Shown in pieces: positions 43,790-55,440 of a stretch of DNA of 64,000 nt. The notes under the pieces were generated by a model that had not been told where the DNA came from, searched no databases, and saw only the letters and a list, made by a program, of their open reading frames with translations. The position numbers and the translations under genes were made by a program. This DNA comes from Scalesia atractyloides. Its lineage: Eukaryota > Streptophyta > Magnoliopsida > Asterales > Asteraceae. The stretch is from NCBI GenBank assembly GCA_947069175.1, contig CAMTDV010000013.1, positions 57,232,610 to 57,296,609 of the forward strand, read 5' to 3'. Each line of letters starts with the position of its first letter. Position 1 is the stretch's first letter.

Positions 43790-45170
43790 TGGTGGAAGGC
43801 TAGTTGGGTTGCTCATTGGCACCGTTGTTAACCCAACTAGGATCGCGTTGATGTTGTAGGCTCTTCCTCTTGCCGGTGGAGGTGCTGGATTTTCCTGGTT
43901 CGCTTGGTTAACTGGGTTTGCTTAGGCTTGAGCGTTAATGATATTAACCAACCTAGGGCACATGTTTCTAAAGTGTTTAGGGTCACCACAATTAAAGCAA
44001 GCTCGAACTTATGGAACCATGGGATATTGAGGTTGTTGATAGGGTTGAATCATATTTTGAGCAAGGGGTGGAGCTTGGTTTTGAGGAGTACGACAAGTTT
44101 TACTCAAATGACCATATCACCCAAAATTAGCCCACAGTTGGCAGGGTATGGTGGGTTGATGGTGGTAATGGCAGGTGTTGCATTGAGGATGAGGACCAGT
44201 GTAAGGTTTCTTGTTTGGGTATGCTAGGTTGGGTGCCACTTGGGTGATTGGGATAGCTTGGAGAGGTACGGCTTGTGGAGTCGGTTGACTTGTTTGAGTA
44301 ACAACAAAATTTCTCCCGTCTCGCTTTCTCTTGGTAGTGAATTGAGAAGAGGGTTCGGCTTGAGTTGGATTAGGGGTTTTGGTTGGTATTTTGCTACTTG
44401 CATCCTTCTTCATCTCGTCCTTGAAATCCCCATTCCTGATATGATTTTTGGTGAGTTCAGTAGCTAGCTCCATTGCTCCTTCCAAAGTTCCAGGCACGGT
44501 ACTCATCACAGGATCCTGAATCTTCGAAGAAAGACCCCGAATGTAAATCTCCATCAAATGGTATAGAGGAGTGAATAAATTGGGAACCATTTGATTCAAC
44601 TCGAGGAACCTCTTGTTGTAGATTATGTGATCTCCCTCTGTTTGCTTCAAGAAATAGACCTCATCCTCTAGCTTTTTAATTTTTCTTCTTGGACAGAAGC
44701 GTCTTGTCATGAATTCTTGAAGTTCTTCCCAAGTTAGGGCTACTACGGCTTCGGCACATCTTCTGCCCTTTTCGGCATTCCACCAAGTGAGTGCTACCCC
44801 ATACAGACTTCTAGTAGCATAGCGCACCTTGCGGTCATGGACAATCACAGTTAAGGAAGGTACTCTCCATCTCTTCGAACCAACGAAGGAGAGCAGCGAC
44901 CCCTTCAGTTCCTTCATACTTTGGAGGGTCACATGAGTTGAGGTGGTTGTAAGTGCACTTGGTGGTGTTTGTGGGAGGGCTGGGAGCATTTTGTCCCTCT
45001 TGGTTATTTGGGTCGACATGGTTAGCGGAAAGAGCTTGTTGAACTTGAATTACAATATCCAGAATTACGGCGGCCATTTGTTGGGCTATTTGGGCAGCCA
45101 TGCGCTCGCCGGATTTTCCTGATCTCCTACCTCTACGAGAGAAGTATAGGAAATATGTAATAAGATTATG
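43790..45170 (-). pseudogene. T2 gag, broken
   Basis: Homologous to T1 Gag over its length (MAAQIAQQM, PPKYEGTEGVAALLRWFEEM, ALTWWNAEKGRR, YIRGLSSKI, knuckle CFNCGDPKHFRNMC). A frameshift near 44840 separates the first part from a 300-codon second part that ends at 44117. Two further stops lie in the C-terminal zinc-knuckle region (for example near 43923 and 44011). The start codon corresponding to T1's is unclear. Confidence 0.9.
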
Positions 45171-45980
45171 ATTTTGGCATTTAGGTGTCATGTGTCGCAT
45201 TTAGAAATTAACATCAACAAATCAAATAAGAAATGTAAATTCACTACATCCATAGGATGTCTTGGGCCTTGCTCATGTTTGGGCCCCCATATGTCCCCCA
45301 TTCTTGGCCTAGGTAGTCATGTGGGCCCCCATGACTCTGGGCTTTGTAGGGTTCACATTGGTTTTGGCATGTTAACACTCGCACCACTTGAATGAAAATC
45401 GTAAAACAGGATTACGAGATATAAAGTCAAAGGGTGTCCTGATATAGACACACTGACAACTCAAAGTGGGGTTAGTTCATACGACGTTTGGTGTGGCATG
45501 CTTTGGCCTAATAGGTCCTTCGTAATCTCATGTTAGTCCCCAGGTAGGCAAACTGATCCGTTACTTTGGATTTATACGGATGCCAAACTTAGACAGGACG
45601 TTCCGACTACGGTACTTGTACCCTTCCAGTTACTACATGCCCGTCGTAGAAATCACTTTGATGAGATTTGAAAAATGAAAACATCACAAAATCTTGAGAA
45701 AGGAAACATGAAAATGTTTAAACATGTGAGAATTGAAACGTGCGTGATGCGTATATATGTAATCTTGTTATGTTTGACAATATGTATAACACACTAAATA
45801 TCACACAAAATCATATGATAGTGGGAGTGCTTGCATGCATTTGTGTGTGAAATAAATGTAAAACAAGTAAATATCATGAGTTTACATGTAACCAAATAAC
45901 ACGTAAGCAATTAAAATCTAATCGACTATAGTATAGGCTCTAAGGGTCTAATAACCTATCCTATATCCCTATAGTCAAAA
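45171..45980 (-). other. T2 leader
   Basis: Noncoding, conserved in blocks with the T1 leader (35413-36184), for example CTATAGTATAGGCTCTAAGG near 45925. Confidence 0.5.
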
Positions 45981-45992
45981 GCTCTGATACCA
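45981..45992 (-). promoter_or_regulatory. T2 primer-binding site (initiator Met tRNA)
   Basis: TGGTATCAGAGC on the minus strand, three bases after the LTR. Confidence 0.85.
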
Positions 45993-45995
45993 ATC

Positions 45996-47481
45996 TATCA
46001 CACCCTGACTCGCAGCGGATATGGTAGTCGGGCATGATTGGGTTTTCATCAAAGCTCATGACATTTACTATAATAAAGTTTCATATTTATTATTCCAAAT
46101 TAAGAGGGAAAATTCCAACAAACACATAAACCATACAAGAACCAAATGTTCTAAACAAGACATTCAAATAATGCTTTGTTTATCTTCTAAGGCCCAATCC
46201 TATGTGTTCCATGCTTCAACCTGTTCACTTGTATCATGTGTAAAAATAGAGGTTTGGGTAAACAAAAGTTAGCGAGTGAATTCCGTTTAAATATTTAAAA
46301 GAAAAAGATATTTTGATTAATTTAATAAAAATGTGCATTAACCAAATATGAGCAAACGTATATGTAAATTATTCATAACCACATAAGCATCTAACAATGT
46401 ACACATGAGCATGATAATGATGAACTGTGAGATCAAGGCTCAATCAATCGGAGCCGATCTGATAAGGCACGCGATGCTCTACCCGTCTATACAGGGAACT
46501 GATGGGCCTATTGTGAATGCTTGACTGAAAAGAGAAAATAAATGATGAGCTGTGAGATCAAGGCTCAACCAAACGAAGCCGATCTGTTTAGGCAACGCGA
46601 TGCTCTACTCGTATCCAACGAGGAACTGATGGGCCTAATGTGACAGCTTGACTGAAATGAAAAAAAAGTATAACCACAAATAACCATAAAGAAAATATCA
46701 CATAGCACGTTAGTTCACATAATGCACAAGTGTTTGAATAAATGATTTAAATAAACAACACATGATACACCCCAAAACATGAATAAAAAGGGGAAGTTTG
46801 TAAGAATTCACTCACAGTGGGTGCGTTTCTTGAGTTGATAATGAACGCGCACGATTATAGATTCCAACCGACGAGAAAACTAACCCAAATATTCACGTAA
46901 TAATTCGGTAATTATATCTCTTTTATTTGCAATAAGTATTTTATTTAAAGACTTTTATTAGGCTTTTTGGAAAAAATTTAATATTATTATTACTAATTTT
47001 TATGTTTAAAAAGTCTTATTTTTAAATATATTTTTATGGTTTTTGGATAAAAATAAAGAAAAGTTTAATAAAACAATATACCCTTTCAGCGGGTCGAACT
47101 GGTATAATTCGTATCAATTTGGCATCGTGTGAGACTCGAACGTGTGACCTCCCGTACACGTACATGCAGCTCTACCAACCGAGCTACGTGTCTAACCCGA
47201 AATAATCTTGATTTTAATTAATTATATACACTTACTGAGTCAATTATATTTTGGTTTTATTTTAAAAAGGTTTGATTTATTTCAGAAAGCGTATCACTAT
47301 GCATCGAACCGGACTCTAACCCGCGACATAAGCTTCGTGTTGCACACAGCCCGACAACTGGGTTGTGTGACTAACCCGAGATATTTATGATTTATATTAA
47401 ATTGATATACTAACTGAGAGTTGATATATATAAGTATTAAAACAACTTTGGTTTAAATTCGGAAATTGGCATCATGATAAG
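45996..47481 (-). repeat. T2 5' LTR, left part
   Basis: The edge reads TATCACACCC, where the 3' LTR has TGTCACACCC, so the terminal dinucleotide is mutated. Units A (47121-47198) and B (47288-47377) are present. Unit C is cut by G3. Confidence 0.88.
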
Positions 47482-47780
47482 TGTGACAAATGGCAAATAA
47501 CCGGTAATTCCGTACAATTTAATCACTAATTTTTCTTTATATCTCATACATATGTATCGTAATTTAATTTCATAATGGAGTCGTACGTCATTAGGGCAAG
47601 TAAATCTGATCATAACATGTACTAGTTTCCGTTATGACGTGAAACAAACCAAAACAATGCCCTACAAGTGTTGGTAGAAAGTGTTAGGCGCACTAATTGC
47701 GATGACACTAACTGTGTCATTAAACCCGCTAAAACGAATCAGAACAAGGAATAACGGCATGTTAATGCCATACCTGAGTC

Positions 47781-47790
47781 TATATATAAA
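47781..47790 (+). promoter_or_regulatory. TATA box of G3 5' LTR
   Basis: TATATATAAA, about 300 bp into the LTR. Conserved at 58687-58696 in the other LTR. Confidence 0.6.
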
Positions 47791-49482
47791 TGAAAACACA
47801 TACTTGAGAACAACTATCACAATAATACATAACTTTCCGGTATAACGCCTAAATTACAAAATTGTCCGTTTCGACCAAAAAGGCGACAAATGTCGATTCG
47901 TCCGCAAGACTAATTCGGAGAATTCCGGATGTAAGAATAAGAATAAAACAATGTTAATCATCCTAAGACAATGTGGGAATAGCAAGAACGCACAAAAGAC
48001 ATCGTTTCCGGTCATTCGACGAACAGTGCACAATTCGATCGGAAGGCGATCGATTGTTTGAAACGACGAGTATTTTAGTGGCAGATAGCCTCAATCGGGC
48101 ATCTAGCGAACTAGTTAAGCCTCATTTGGAACTCGGAATCTATTCAACTAACATGAGGTCACAGAAACACAACTTTTGGAAAAGTTCGATGACGGAACAT
48201 AAAAGTGCCGATATCGATCGAACGAAAGACATTTCGGCCATCCTAGCTCATCGTATATTCGTCTAGCGAATTAGTTATACACAAATTTAGGTCGGAAGTA
48301 CACTAAGTAGACACCATATCAATTGTGGTGATCGAAAACAAAAGCTTCCGGTGCTAAATAAATACTTTTGTTTATTAGCGATTATTGCAACGATGAGCGA
48401 TCAAATGACGTATCGTCATCCGAAACTTATATTGGAGGATCAAGTAGATAAATTAGCATGTAATTACACACTAAACCCTAATCTTATGATAAGGATGCTA
48501 GATCATAACCCCTAATCACCATACTTAGCCTAAATGACCAAAATATCTATTATTTAAACATGTGTAAAAAAAATAGTTACACTTTACCCCCTCCAGTTGA
48601 TGGTTCAAGTGGGCCCCATGCCCACTTGTTGAAAATCAAAGATTATAAGTATAGTGCCTTGGATTTGTGATTGACTTGAAAGGATAGCTTGATTATATAT
48701 AATAATTTCACAAGATCCTTATCATTTTACTCAACAAATATTGCAACCATCATACCCGTACTCTCTCTCTACATCCACGACTCCACCACCACCACCTTCA
48801 ACCACCACTTAGCCACCACAAACCACCACATTTTATACACTTTAAAGCCTAATAAAGATCACCAAAGAAGCTAGCAAGGATGGGGAATCATTAGGGCTTC
48901 TTTAGAGCTTTATACTTCTTCAAAAATCATCAAGAACTTGTGCACCCTTTGTAAGCTAAACTCATCCATATTATTAATGTACAAGTTGATCATCTTGAAA
49001 ATCAAGAAAAGATAAACAAAAAACCCTAACTCACACCATAATAATAACACTAAATATTGGTTTATTTGTGTTGATTATGTGTTTATATGGTAGTTCGTTA
49101 ACATGTGGAAGTTATTTATGTTAAAGTATGATATAAAAGTTGGATCATCAACTACATCATCCATGAAAAATACTACAACTTAAAGATAATTTTTATACAT
49201 ACGAATGATTTTTATAAGAAGTAAACATTTGTATTTAAGTTTTAATCATTAGAAAATGTGTAGTAGTCAAGGGGTTAAATGTATGACTTGATTAAATGAC
49301 ATGGTAAAAGTAGTGATTTGAAAGTGTTAATAAAGATTAAAAATCCTATTGATTTAATAGGATTTTTAACAATAAAAAGTCATGGATGATGATATTTTGA
49401 TAATGTAAAATAAATATTAGATGGATTGTTGATGTTGATTATGAGCTTAAACAGGTTTTACATACATTTGAAACATGGAAAA

Positions 49483-49509
49483 CGCCATAGTTTAGGGGAA
49501 ACTATGGCG
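49483..49509. repeat. Perfect 11 bp hairpin in G3 LTR
   Basis: CGCCATAGTTT, loop AGGGG, AAACTATGGCG. Close copies lie in the 3' LTR (about 60481-60507, one end changed) and, reversed, in LTR A (39962-39985). Confidence 0.8.
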
Positions 49510-49634
49510 AAATTTTCTAAAATCTAATCGCGATTAAGACATGATTAGTGGGACTAAACGCGATTAGTAACTTAAATCGTCATTAAGTAGGCTCTAATGA
49601 CAAGGGTTAAGCCCTAAATACCCAAGTGTTCAAC

Positions 49635-49675
<41 letters not shown>

Positions 49676-50220
49676 TAAAGATAAATACTTTTTACAAATA
49701 TATATATTTTTACTTGGGAAATAATACAAGTATATACATTTGTTACCAATGAACTTGTATGAATACATATGTGTATCTATGTGTATGTATTAGAAACTTA
49801 GGATATTCACAATAAAATACCCAATCATATACAAAAATACAAACACTTAATTATAATACAAAGTGTGGGTGGCATAACAAATGTATTCTTGAAATGCATC
49901 GAAACAATAATCGGACAAATGAAACAATGCGAACGATAGGCGAACATTCAAGATTACACCGTCGCATCGACGACCAATGGGTGAATCGCCGACACGAAAG
50001 GTCATTACGACAACGGGCGATTCTCGATGAAAACAAACACTTAATAAATGACGCCGCCGACAAGCCTAAATATATTTAGACATTTAACATATATATAAAA
50101 TATATATATATATATAAACCATTGTAACCAAAAATATATATATATAATGAGCTAGCCTAAATATATATTAAATTAACATGTTAAATGTCTAATATATAGA
50201 CATGGTAACCAAAATAAATT

Positions 50221-50520
50221 ACATGGGCTAGGCCAAAACATAAAAACATGGGCTAGGCCGAAAGACATAAATTACATGGGCTAGGCCTAATGACATAAAA
50301 ACATGGGCTAGGCCCAAGACATAAATTACATGGGCTAGGCCAATGACATAAAACATGGGCTAGCCCAGAGACATAAATTAAATGGGCTAGGCCAATGACA
50401 TGAAACATGGGCTGCCCAATGACATAGATGACATGGGCTAGGCCCAATGACATGGATAACATGGGCAAGGCCAATGACACGAGTGCAGGCATGAGGACAT
50501 GTGAAGGGCAAGGCCCAGTT
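50221..50520 (+). repeat. GGGCTAGGCC array in G3 5' LTR
   Basis: About eleven units of 25-30 bp, consensus ACATGGGCTAGGCCCAATGA then CATAAA. The core GGGC-TAG-GCCC is a palindrome. Some units have lost one C here. Confidence 0.88.
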
Positions 50521-51626
50521 CAAACACAATCTGAAAACAATATATATATATATATATATTTATATAAGAAATATATATACAATATTAATCGAACAAACAA
50601 ACTACCAACACTATGATAACATTTCAAGTTGCTCTATCATAGCAAAGAAATACATAACAAGAATTCAAGACGAACAACGAGTACAAGGTCCATTGAGGCC
50701 TAGGTGTCTAATGAACTCCATACACATGTAGGTTACATACGTGTGCGGACACCGATCGATAATAGTACGACTTAACAGTACGCAAAGACTATGAGTTCAT
50801 GTCCCTCCTTTTAGTTATTTCGAAGTTTTTGTTTTTAAAACTATTGTGGGAAATACATGTCATAACAAACAGTATGTTAGCTATGGGTTTAGATGATATC
50901 ACGATCATTTGTGCGTAAGTAGGATGATGACAATAGTAACCATTAATCACTTGGTGACCAAGGTGCGAAAGAAGTAGATCTATTGAGTTTGAGACCCGCT
51001 CCACTCCTGGTTGGTATACCCTTCGGAGTGCTTTTGTGATCCCAATGATATCAAAGTTGTCTCGGTTTGGTTACTTACTTATGGCACATATATGTCAGGG
51101 TGCCCGCGACACACTAATAGATCCTTAAAAACTCATTGATGCTAATAACATACTCGGATTTCAATACAGGATTTCAAGGATGATATTTTTATACGAAAAC
51201 ATTTAACTACATGAACTCGCCAACTTTATGTTGACTATTTAAAATTACATGTATTTCAGGACGCAAGTCATGAGCTGGTGATAGGATTCGGGTATGGGAA
51301 TTTGTCAAGACAACGATGTACCACCTTTTGGAGGGTTTACCTTTTATATCCCAACTTCGTATAGGTATATAGGGGTCAAAGCCTCTATATGAATTTGTGA
51401 TGAAAACAATGTCTTATTTTGAAACAATGTGTCTTCAATTATGTCTTATGTTGACAAGCTAAAACAGATAACAATTGTGATTTCACTTTTGATGGTTGTA
51501 ATTATGAAATGAAACTTATGAATGGCATGGCACCGTTGTTAATTTAATATTGTTTACTAAATTGGATGCAATGATTACCTATTAGTCACACACTTGCGCT
51601 TCCGCTACGACCGGGGTGTGACAAGT

Positions 51627-51638
51627 TGGTATCAGAGC
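51627..51638 (+). promoter_or_regulatory. G3 primer-binding site (initiator Met tRNA)
   Basis: TGGTATCAGAGC three bases after the LTR. Confidence 0.9.
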
Positions 51639-51995
51639 TCCGATTGTAGTGAACCGGGGAAAAACTTTTTATTAAAAGTTGGTCTATAATCACCAGGGGC
51701 TCACACATGAAAACATAGTTTAAAACATGATAGAGATGTTTTGGAATTATAACAAGATAACAAAAAGGTTTTCATTGTGTCATGATAACACAAGGATCTA
51801 TCACACGAGCTCAACTATAAGTAAGGAGCAGAGTCAATACATGATTAGTCAATAAGGGATAGACACAAAACAGTAAGATTACATGGAAAACAGAAGAGAA
51901 CAAGTTGTGCATGAGAATTGGTGATTAATATAAAATATATCATAAATTACTAACATGTATATATATATGCATTGTATGAATTATTTGCCAGGATT
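51639..51995 (+). other. G3 leader
   Basis: Noncoding. It ends in ATTATTTGCCAG just before the pre-gag frame, which could be a splice acceptor, but no donor was identified. Confidence 0.5.
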
Positions 51996-53351
51996 ACGTC
52001 TTCCTCATCAACTTACGAAGAGGACTCTGAGGAGTATGTATCTGATGATGGATACGACCCTGATGCTGAGGCTCTACCCCTTGGGGATGGAGCCGACCAT
52101 GGAGGCTTTGATGACCTTCAGCCGCTTGCCCTGATTGATCCTATGGAAGAGGATGCACCACCGGCAGACGACGTGCTAGCCGTTCCGTAGCCCCCGCACG
52201 ATGTTACCGTTTGTGGCCATACAGAGGGCGAGCATGCGATTGTACATTTGGTTGTGCCTCTTGCTATTGTCCCTCCAGTTATTGATCTGGACAACGATGA
52301 TGATGACATACCAGTGTTCCATGTTGAGCATATGGAGGATGACCTTGGTGACGACAAGGTCTTTGATGATATAGCTATACTCGAGATCCCACCCCCTGAT
52401 ATACCAGTTGTTGACATCTCGTCATCAACAGATGCTGCTCAGAGTGAGCATATGGCAGACATTGCCTGATCTGCCGCCCCAGATACACCTGTATCTATGT
52501 ATTCACCCCTTGCAGCCTCACCGGCTCGCGTTAGCTCATTCCCAGTCAGTACCCCGACCCATGAACCCGTACCATACGCTGGACCCGCTCACTACTCTGG
52601 ACCCGCCCGATACTATTCACCGAGCGGTACTCCACGTGCCCCAGAGCAGCCACCACCATTTATCTCTGGGAGGTCCACTTACCACCCTGTTTTCAATTCA
52701 TCTGCAGCTGGACCTTCCCATATGGCAGGACCTTCTTTCTCTGGTGGATCACCCCCCATGTATGCCCCACATCCCTCACCACCTCCAGCAGGTATGTTTA
52801 CCCCGACACCCCCATCGGGAATGAGCCCTTTTTACCCTTATCATCCCTCACACTTCCCTCCGATTCGTGTGGAGGAGAGAGTGACTTCGCATGACCTACA
52901 ACTCTCTTTAATCTTCCAAAGGATCTGGGAGTTAGAGACTCAGCGTACCGCTCACGACGCTGCCAGAGCCACACCCCCACCACCGTCATCACCAATGCCA
53001 CCCCCACCATCATACCCACCACCACCGAAGCCACCGTTTTACTGCCCATTTCACCACTCGTCATGCCCATCTGAGGCACGAGTGCAGGAGTTAGAGCAGT
53101 TTCAGACTAATGCTACTTGGCGCATTTCTAGCCTCGAGGAGGAGATGGCCTACCATCGTAGTTTGTTTCCCCGATCACAATTTCCACCACCCCCTCCACC
53201 CAGTAGCATGTTTGTGAATATCTTTTGGGGATCAGATGTTCTTTTGAATGACTTGGCTCAGGAAGACTTAGCCTCAAAGATCCCAGCTTTTGGAAGACAA
53301 CTTGATGACGTGAAGAAGCAATGTAGAAGAAAATTTACTTTTGTAATGTAA
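51996..53351 (+). pseudogene. G3 pre-gag ORF, about 451 codons, two stops and a lost start
   Basis: One frame runs from ACG (51996), where a start would be expected, through Ser-Ser-Ser-Ser and an acidic stretch (TYEEDSEEYVSDDGYDPDAE), with TAG at 52188-52190 and TGA at 52467-52469. It then continues 284 codons to the end. The later part is Pro-rich (PYAGPAHYSGPARYYSPSGT), with two short coiled-coil-like segments (LQLSLIFQRIWELETQRTAH; VQELEQFQTNATWRISSLEEE). The G2 pre-gag ORF shares position, Ser-rich start, acidic and Pro-rich composition, and the WRI..LE segment. Function unknown. The long frame with only two stops argues for past coding. Confidence 0.7.
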
Positions 53352-53669
53352 AAACTTATATTGACTAGGGTTGTGTATCCCTAAGTCCTTTTTGGCTCTT
53401 CATGAACAAATTGTAACAAGTTTTCATTGTATAAAGGTGTATTTTCTTTATTTTACATTGTATTTCTTTTGTGTTATGGTTGATTATGTCATGATGTAGT
53501 GATATTGTGGTTGATGCATTATGCCTGGTGACATTATGATTTATATCTTATGATGTGGCGACTATGTATGTGATGAGCTATGCGTATGATGACGATGGGT
53601 ATGCGTATGGCGTATACATATGCTCATTTATTTATCTATCATGTACCGATGCGCTATTATATATATGTT

Positions 53670-53709
<40 letters not shown>

Positions 53710-53789
53710 AAATATATAAATAGTAATAATAACATGAAATTATTATTAATATTCGGCTAATTGTGAGAGACATATTATATCAGAAGACG
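53352..53789 (+). other. Spacer between pre-gag ORF and gag, with (TA)n
   Basis: Noncoding. ATGATG/GTGATG-rich, then a (TA)n run at 53666-53702. Confidence 0.6.
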
Positions 53790-55000
53790 ATGCCGCCCCG
53801 CAGAAGAAGTTCAAACAATAACACCCTACCAACAACACAAGAGGAGCTGAATGAAAGCATATCCCAAGCCATTGCACAGTACGAAGCTAACCGCTCTGAG
53901 CATAGCGGTGGAACCGGAGGTTCAACAGGAGTAAATCCTCAAACTGGTAATACACGGTTACTCATAAAAACCGCAATACACTCTCATCCATCTGATTCGT
54001 GCTAATTGGTTACTCGTGCTTAAATGGTGTATCCAATGATTTTAGGTTGCACTTGTAAGCAATTTCTTAATTACAAACCTCTGAACTTCGATGGTACCGG
54101 AGGCGCTGTAGCCTTCGTACATTGGACTGAGAAGACAGATTCAGTCATCCGAATGAGTAAATGCCCGGCTGAACTAAGAGTCACTTACTTGACTCTTTGT
54201 GGATGGAGCTCTATCTTGGTGGAACCTTCAGGTCCAAACCAAATCGATGATGCTGCATACGCCCTGACCTGGGAGGAACGTAAAAAGATGATGAGAAAGA
54301 AGTATAGCTCAAGATCGGAAATTCAAAAGTTGGAGACAGAATGTTGGAATCTTAAAATGATTGGTTTAGACATTGCTGGGTACACGCAGCGATTCCATGA
54401 CTTATCCCAAGTGGTACCATACTTAGTGGTGCCTGAATTTAAGCGAATTGAGAGGTACATCTGGGGACTTGCCCTCAAGATTCTGAGCCTGGTTACCTCT
54501 TCAAAACCCACTGAGATTGGTGAAGCGATTGATCTAGCTGTTAGCCTGACTGAGGAGGCTGTACGTTAGGGGAGGTTGCCTAAGTGTAGTGGGAACAAGA
54601 AAGAATCTACTAAGGAGACTACTGATTCCAACAAATGAAAATTTTCCCATTTCAAGAAAGGCTCTCGAGGTAACAACAACAGTAACAAGAAACAAGCCGC
54701 AAGAGAGGTCAGAGAAACTAAGGCATATGTTACCACTACCACAAACACGGCTGTTAAGAAATCCTATACTGGGGACGCACCGAAATGTCCTAAATATCCT
54801 TTCCACCATTATGGGGAATGTCGAGGCCCTAAGTGTGGAAAATGTGATAAATTTGGACATCACACCGATGTGTGACGGGGGACCAATATTAGAGAACAAG
54901 GTTGTTTTGGATGCGGAGACAAAGGGCATTTCAAGAAAGATTTCCCTAAAGCGAACCAAGCACGAGGAAGAGCATTTGTAATTGGAGATAAGGATGCTCG
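53790..55000 (+). pseudogene. G3 gag, with probable intron and several stops
   Basis: The ATG at 53790 opens a basic and Asn/Gln-rich N terminus (MPPRRRSSNNN). A GT-AG interval at 53947-54045 follows, then the core (NYKPLNFDGTGGAVAFVHWT, LTWEERKKMM, YSSRSEIQKLE, YIWGLALKI). Stops occur at 54567, near 54636 and near 54873. One knuckle reads CFGCGDKGHFKKDF, where the last Cys of CCHC is changed to Phe. The protein cannot be made and would be impaired in RNA binding. Confidence 0.85.
53947..54045 (+). other. Probable 99-nt intron in G3 gag
   Basis: Donor ACTG|GTAATA, acceptor TGATTTTAG|GTTGC. Exon 1 is 157 nt, so the intron splits a Gly codon after the first base, the same phase and the same place in Gag as in G2. 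The interval contains in-frame stops, and its removal restores the gag frame. Confidence 0.7.
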
Positions 55001-55013
55001 ACATGATCCAAAC

Positions 55014-55440
55014 GTGGTCACTAGTACGTTCCCTATCAATGATCACTTTGCATCTATTCTTTTTGATACCGGGGCAGATTTCAGTTTTATTTTTAAAGAG
55101 TTTAGGAATATACTTGAGGTAGCGTCGAGTAAATTAGAGATTCCATACTCGATTGAGCTAGCTAATGAGATATTAGTAGAGTCGAAAGATATAATAATGA
55201 AATGTACGTTAGAATTGGGTGAACGAAAATTTTGATATAGATCAATTACCAGTTCAACTGGGTAGTTTTGATGTCGTTATTGGGATGGATTGGCTATCCA
55301 ATAATCGAGCAGAAGTTATATGTCACGAGAAAATCATTCGCATCCCCTTATCTGACGGAGAACACTTGATAATTCACGGTGTGAAGCATTACACACCTCT
55401 TCGAATCATAAACTTCATGAAGGCTCAGAAATGTCTGAGG
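55014..55440 (+). pseudogene. G3 aspartic protease, frameshifted
   Basis: LFDTGADFSFI (DTG codons 55065-55073) and, after a frame change near 55230, VVIGMDWLSNN. Both retropepsin motifs are intact. Confidence 0.88.

Larger units (their letters stand above)
47482..51623 (+). repeat. G3 5' LTR (4142 bp)
   Basis: TATATATAAA box at 47781-47790. A CAC-rich segment lies at 48765-48830, a perfect 11 bp hairpin at 49483-49509, (TA)n runs at 49640-49672 and 50095-50120, and the GGGCTAGGCC array at 50221-50520. Relative to the 3' LTR it lacks a ~62 bp segment after 49145 and ~23 bp after 48970, and has a shorter palindrome array. Confidence 0.93.

Noticed and set aside
47973..48266. 97-codon ORF in the G3 5' LTR
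   Set aside because: The matching region of the 3' LTR (58931-59125) is frameshifted and shorter, as expected for noncoding LTR sequence.
50253..50529. Minus-strand ORFs with repeated GLAHVI motifs
   Set aside because: Translation of the GGGCTAGGCC tandem array. The repeat unit explains the periodicity.
52118..53079. Minus-strand ORFs across the G3 pre-gag region
   Set aside because: Antisense shadows of the Pro/Ser-rich plus-strand frame.
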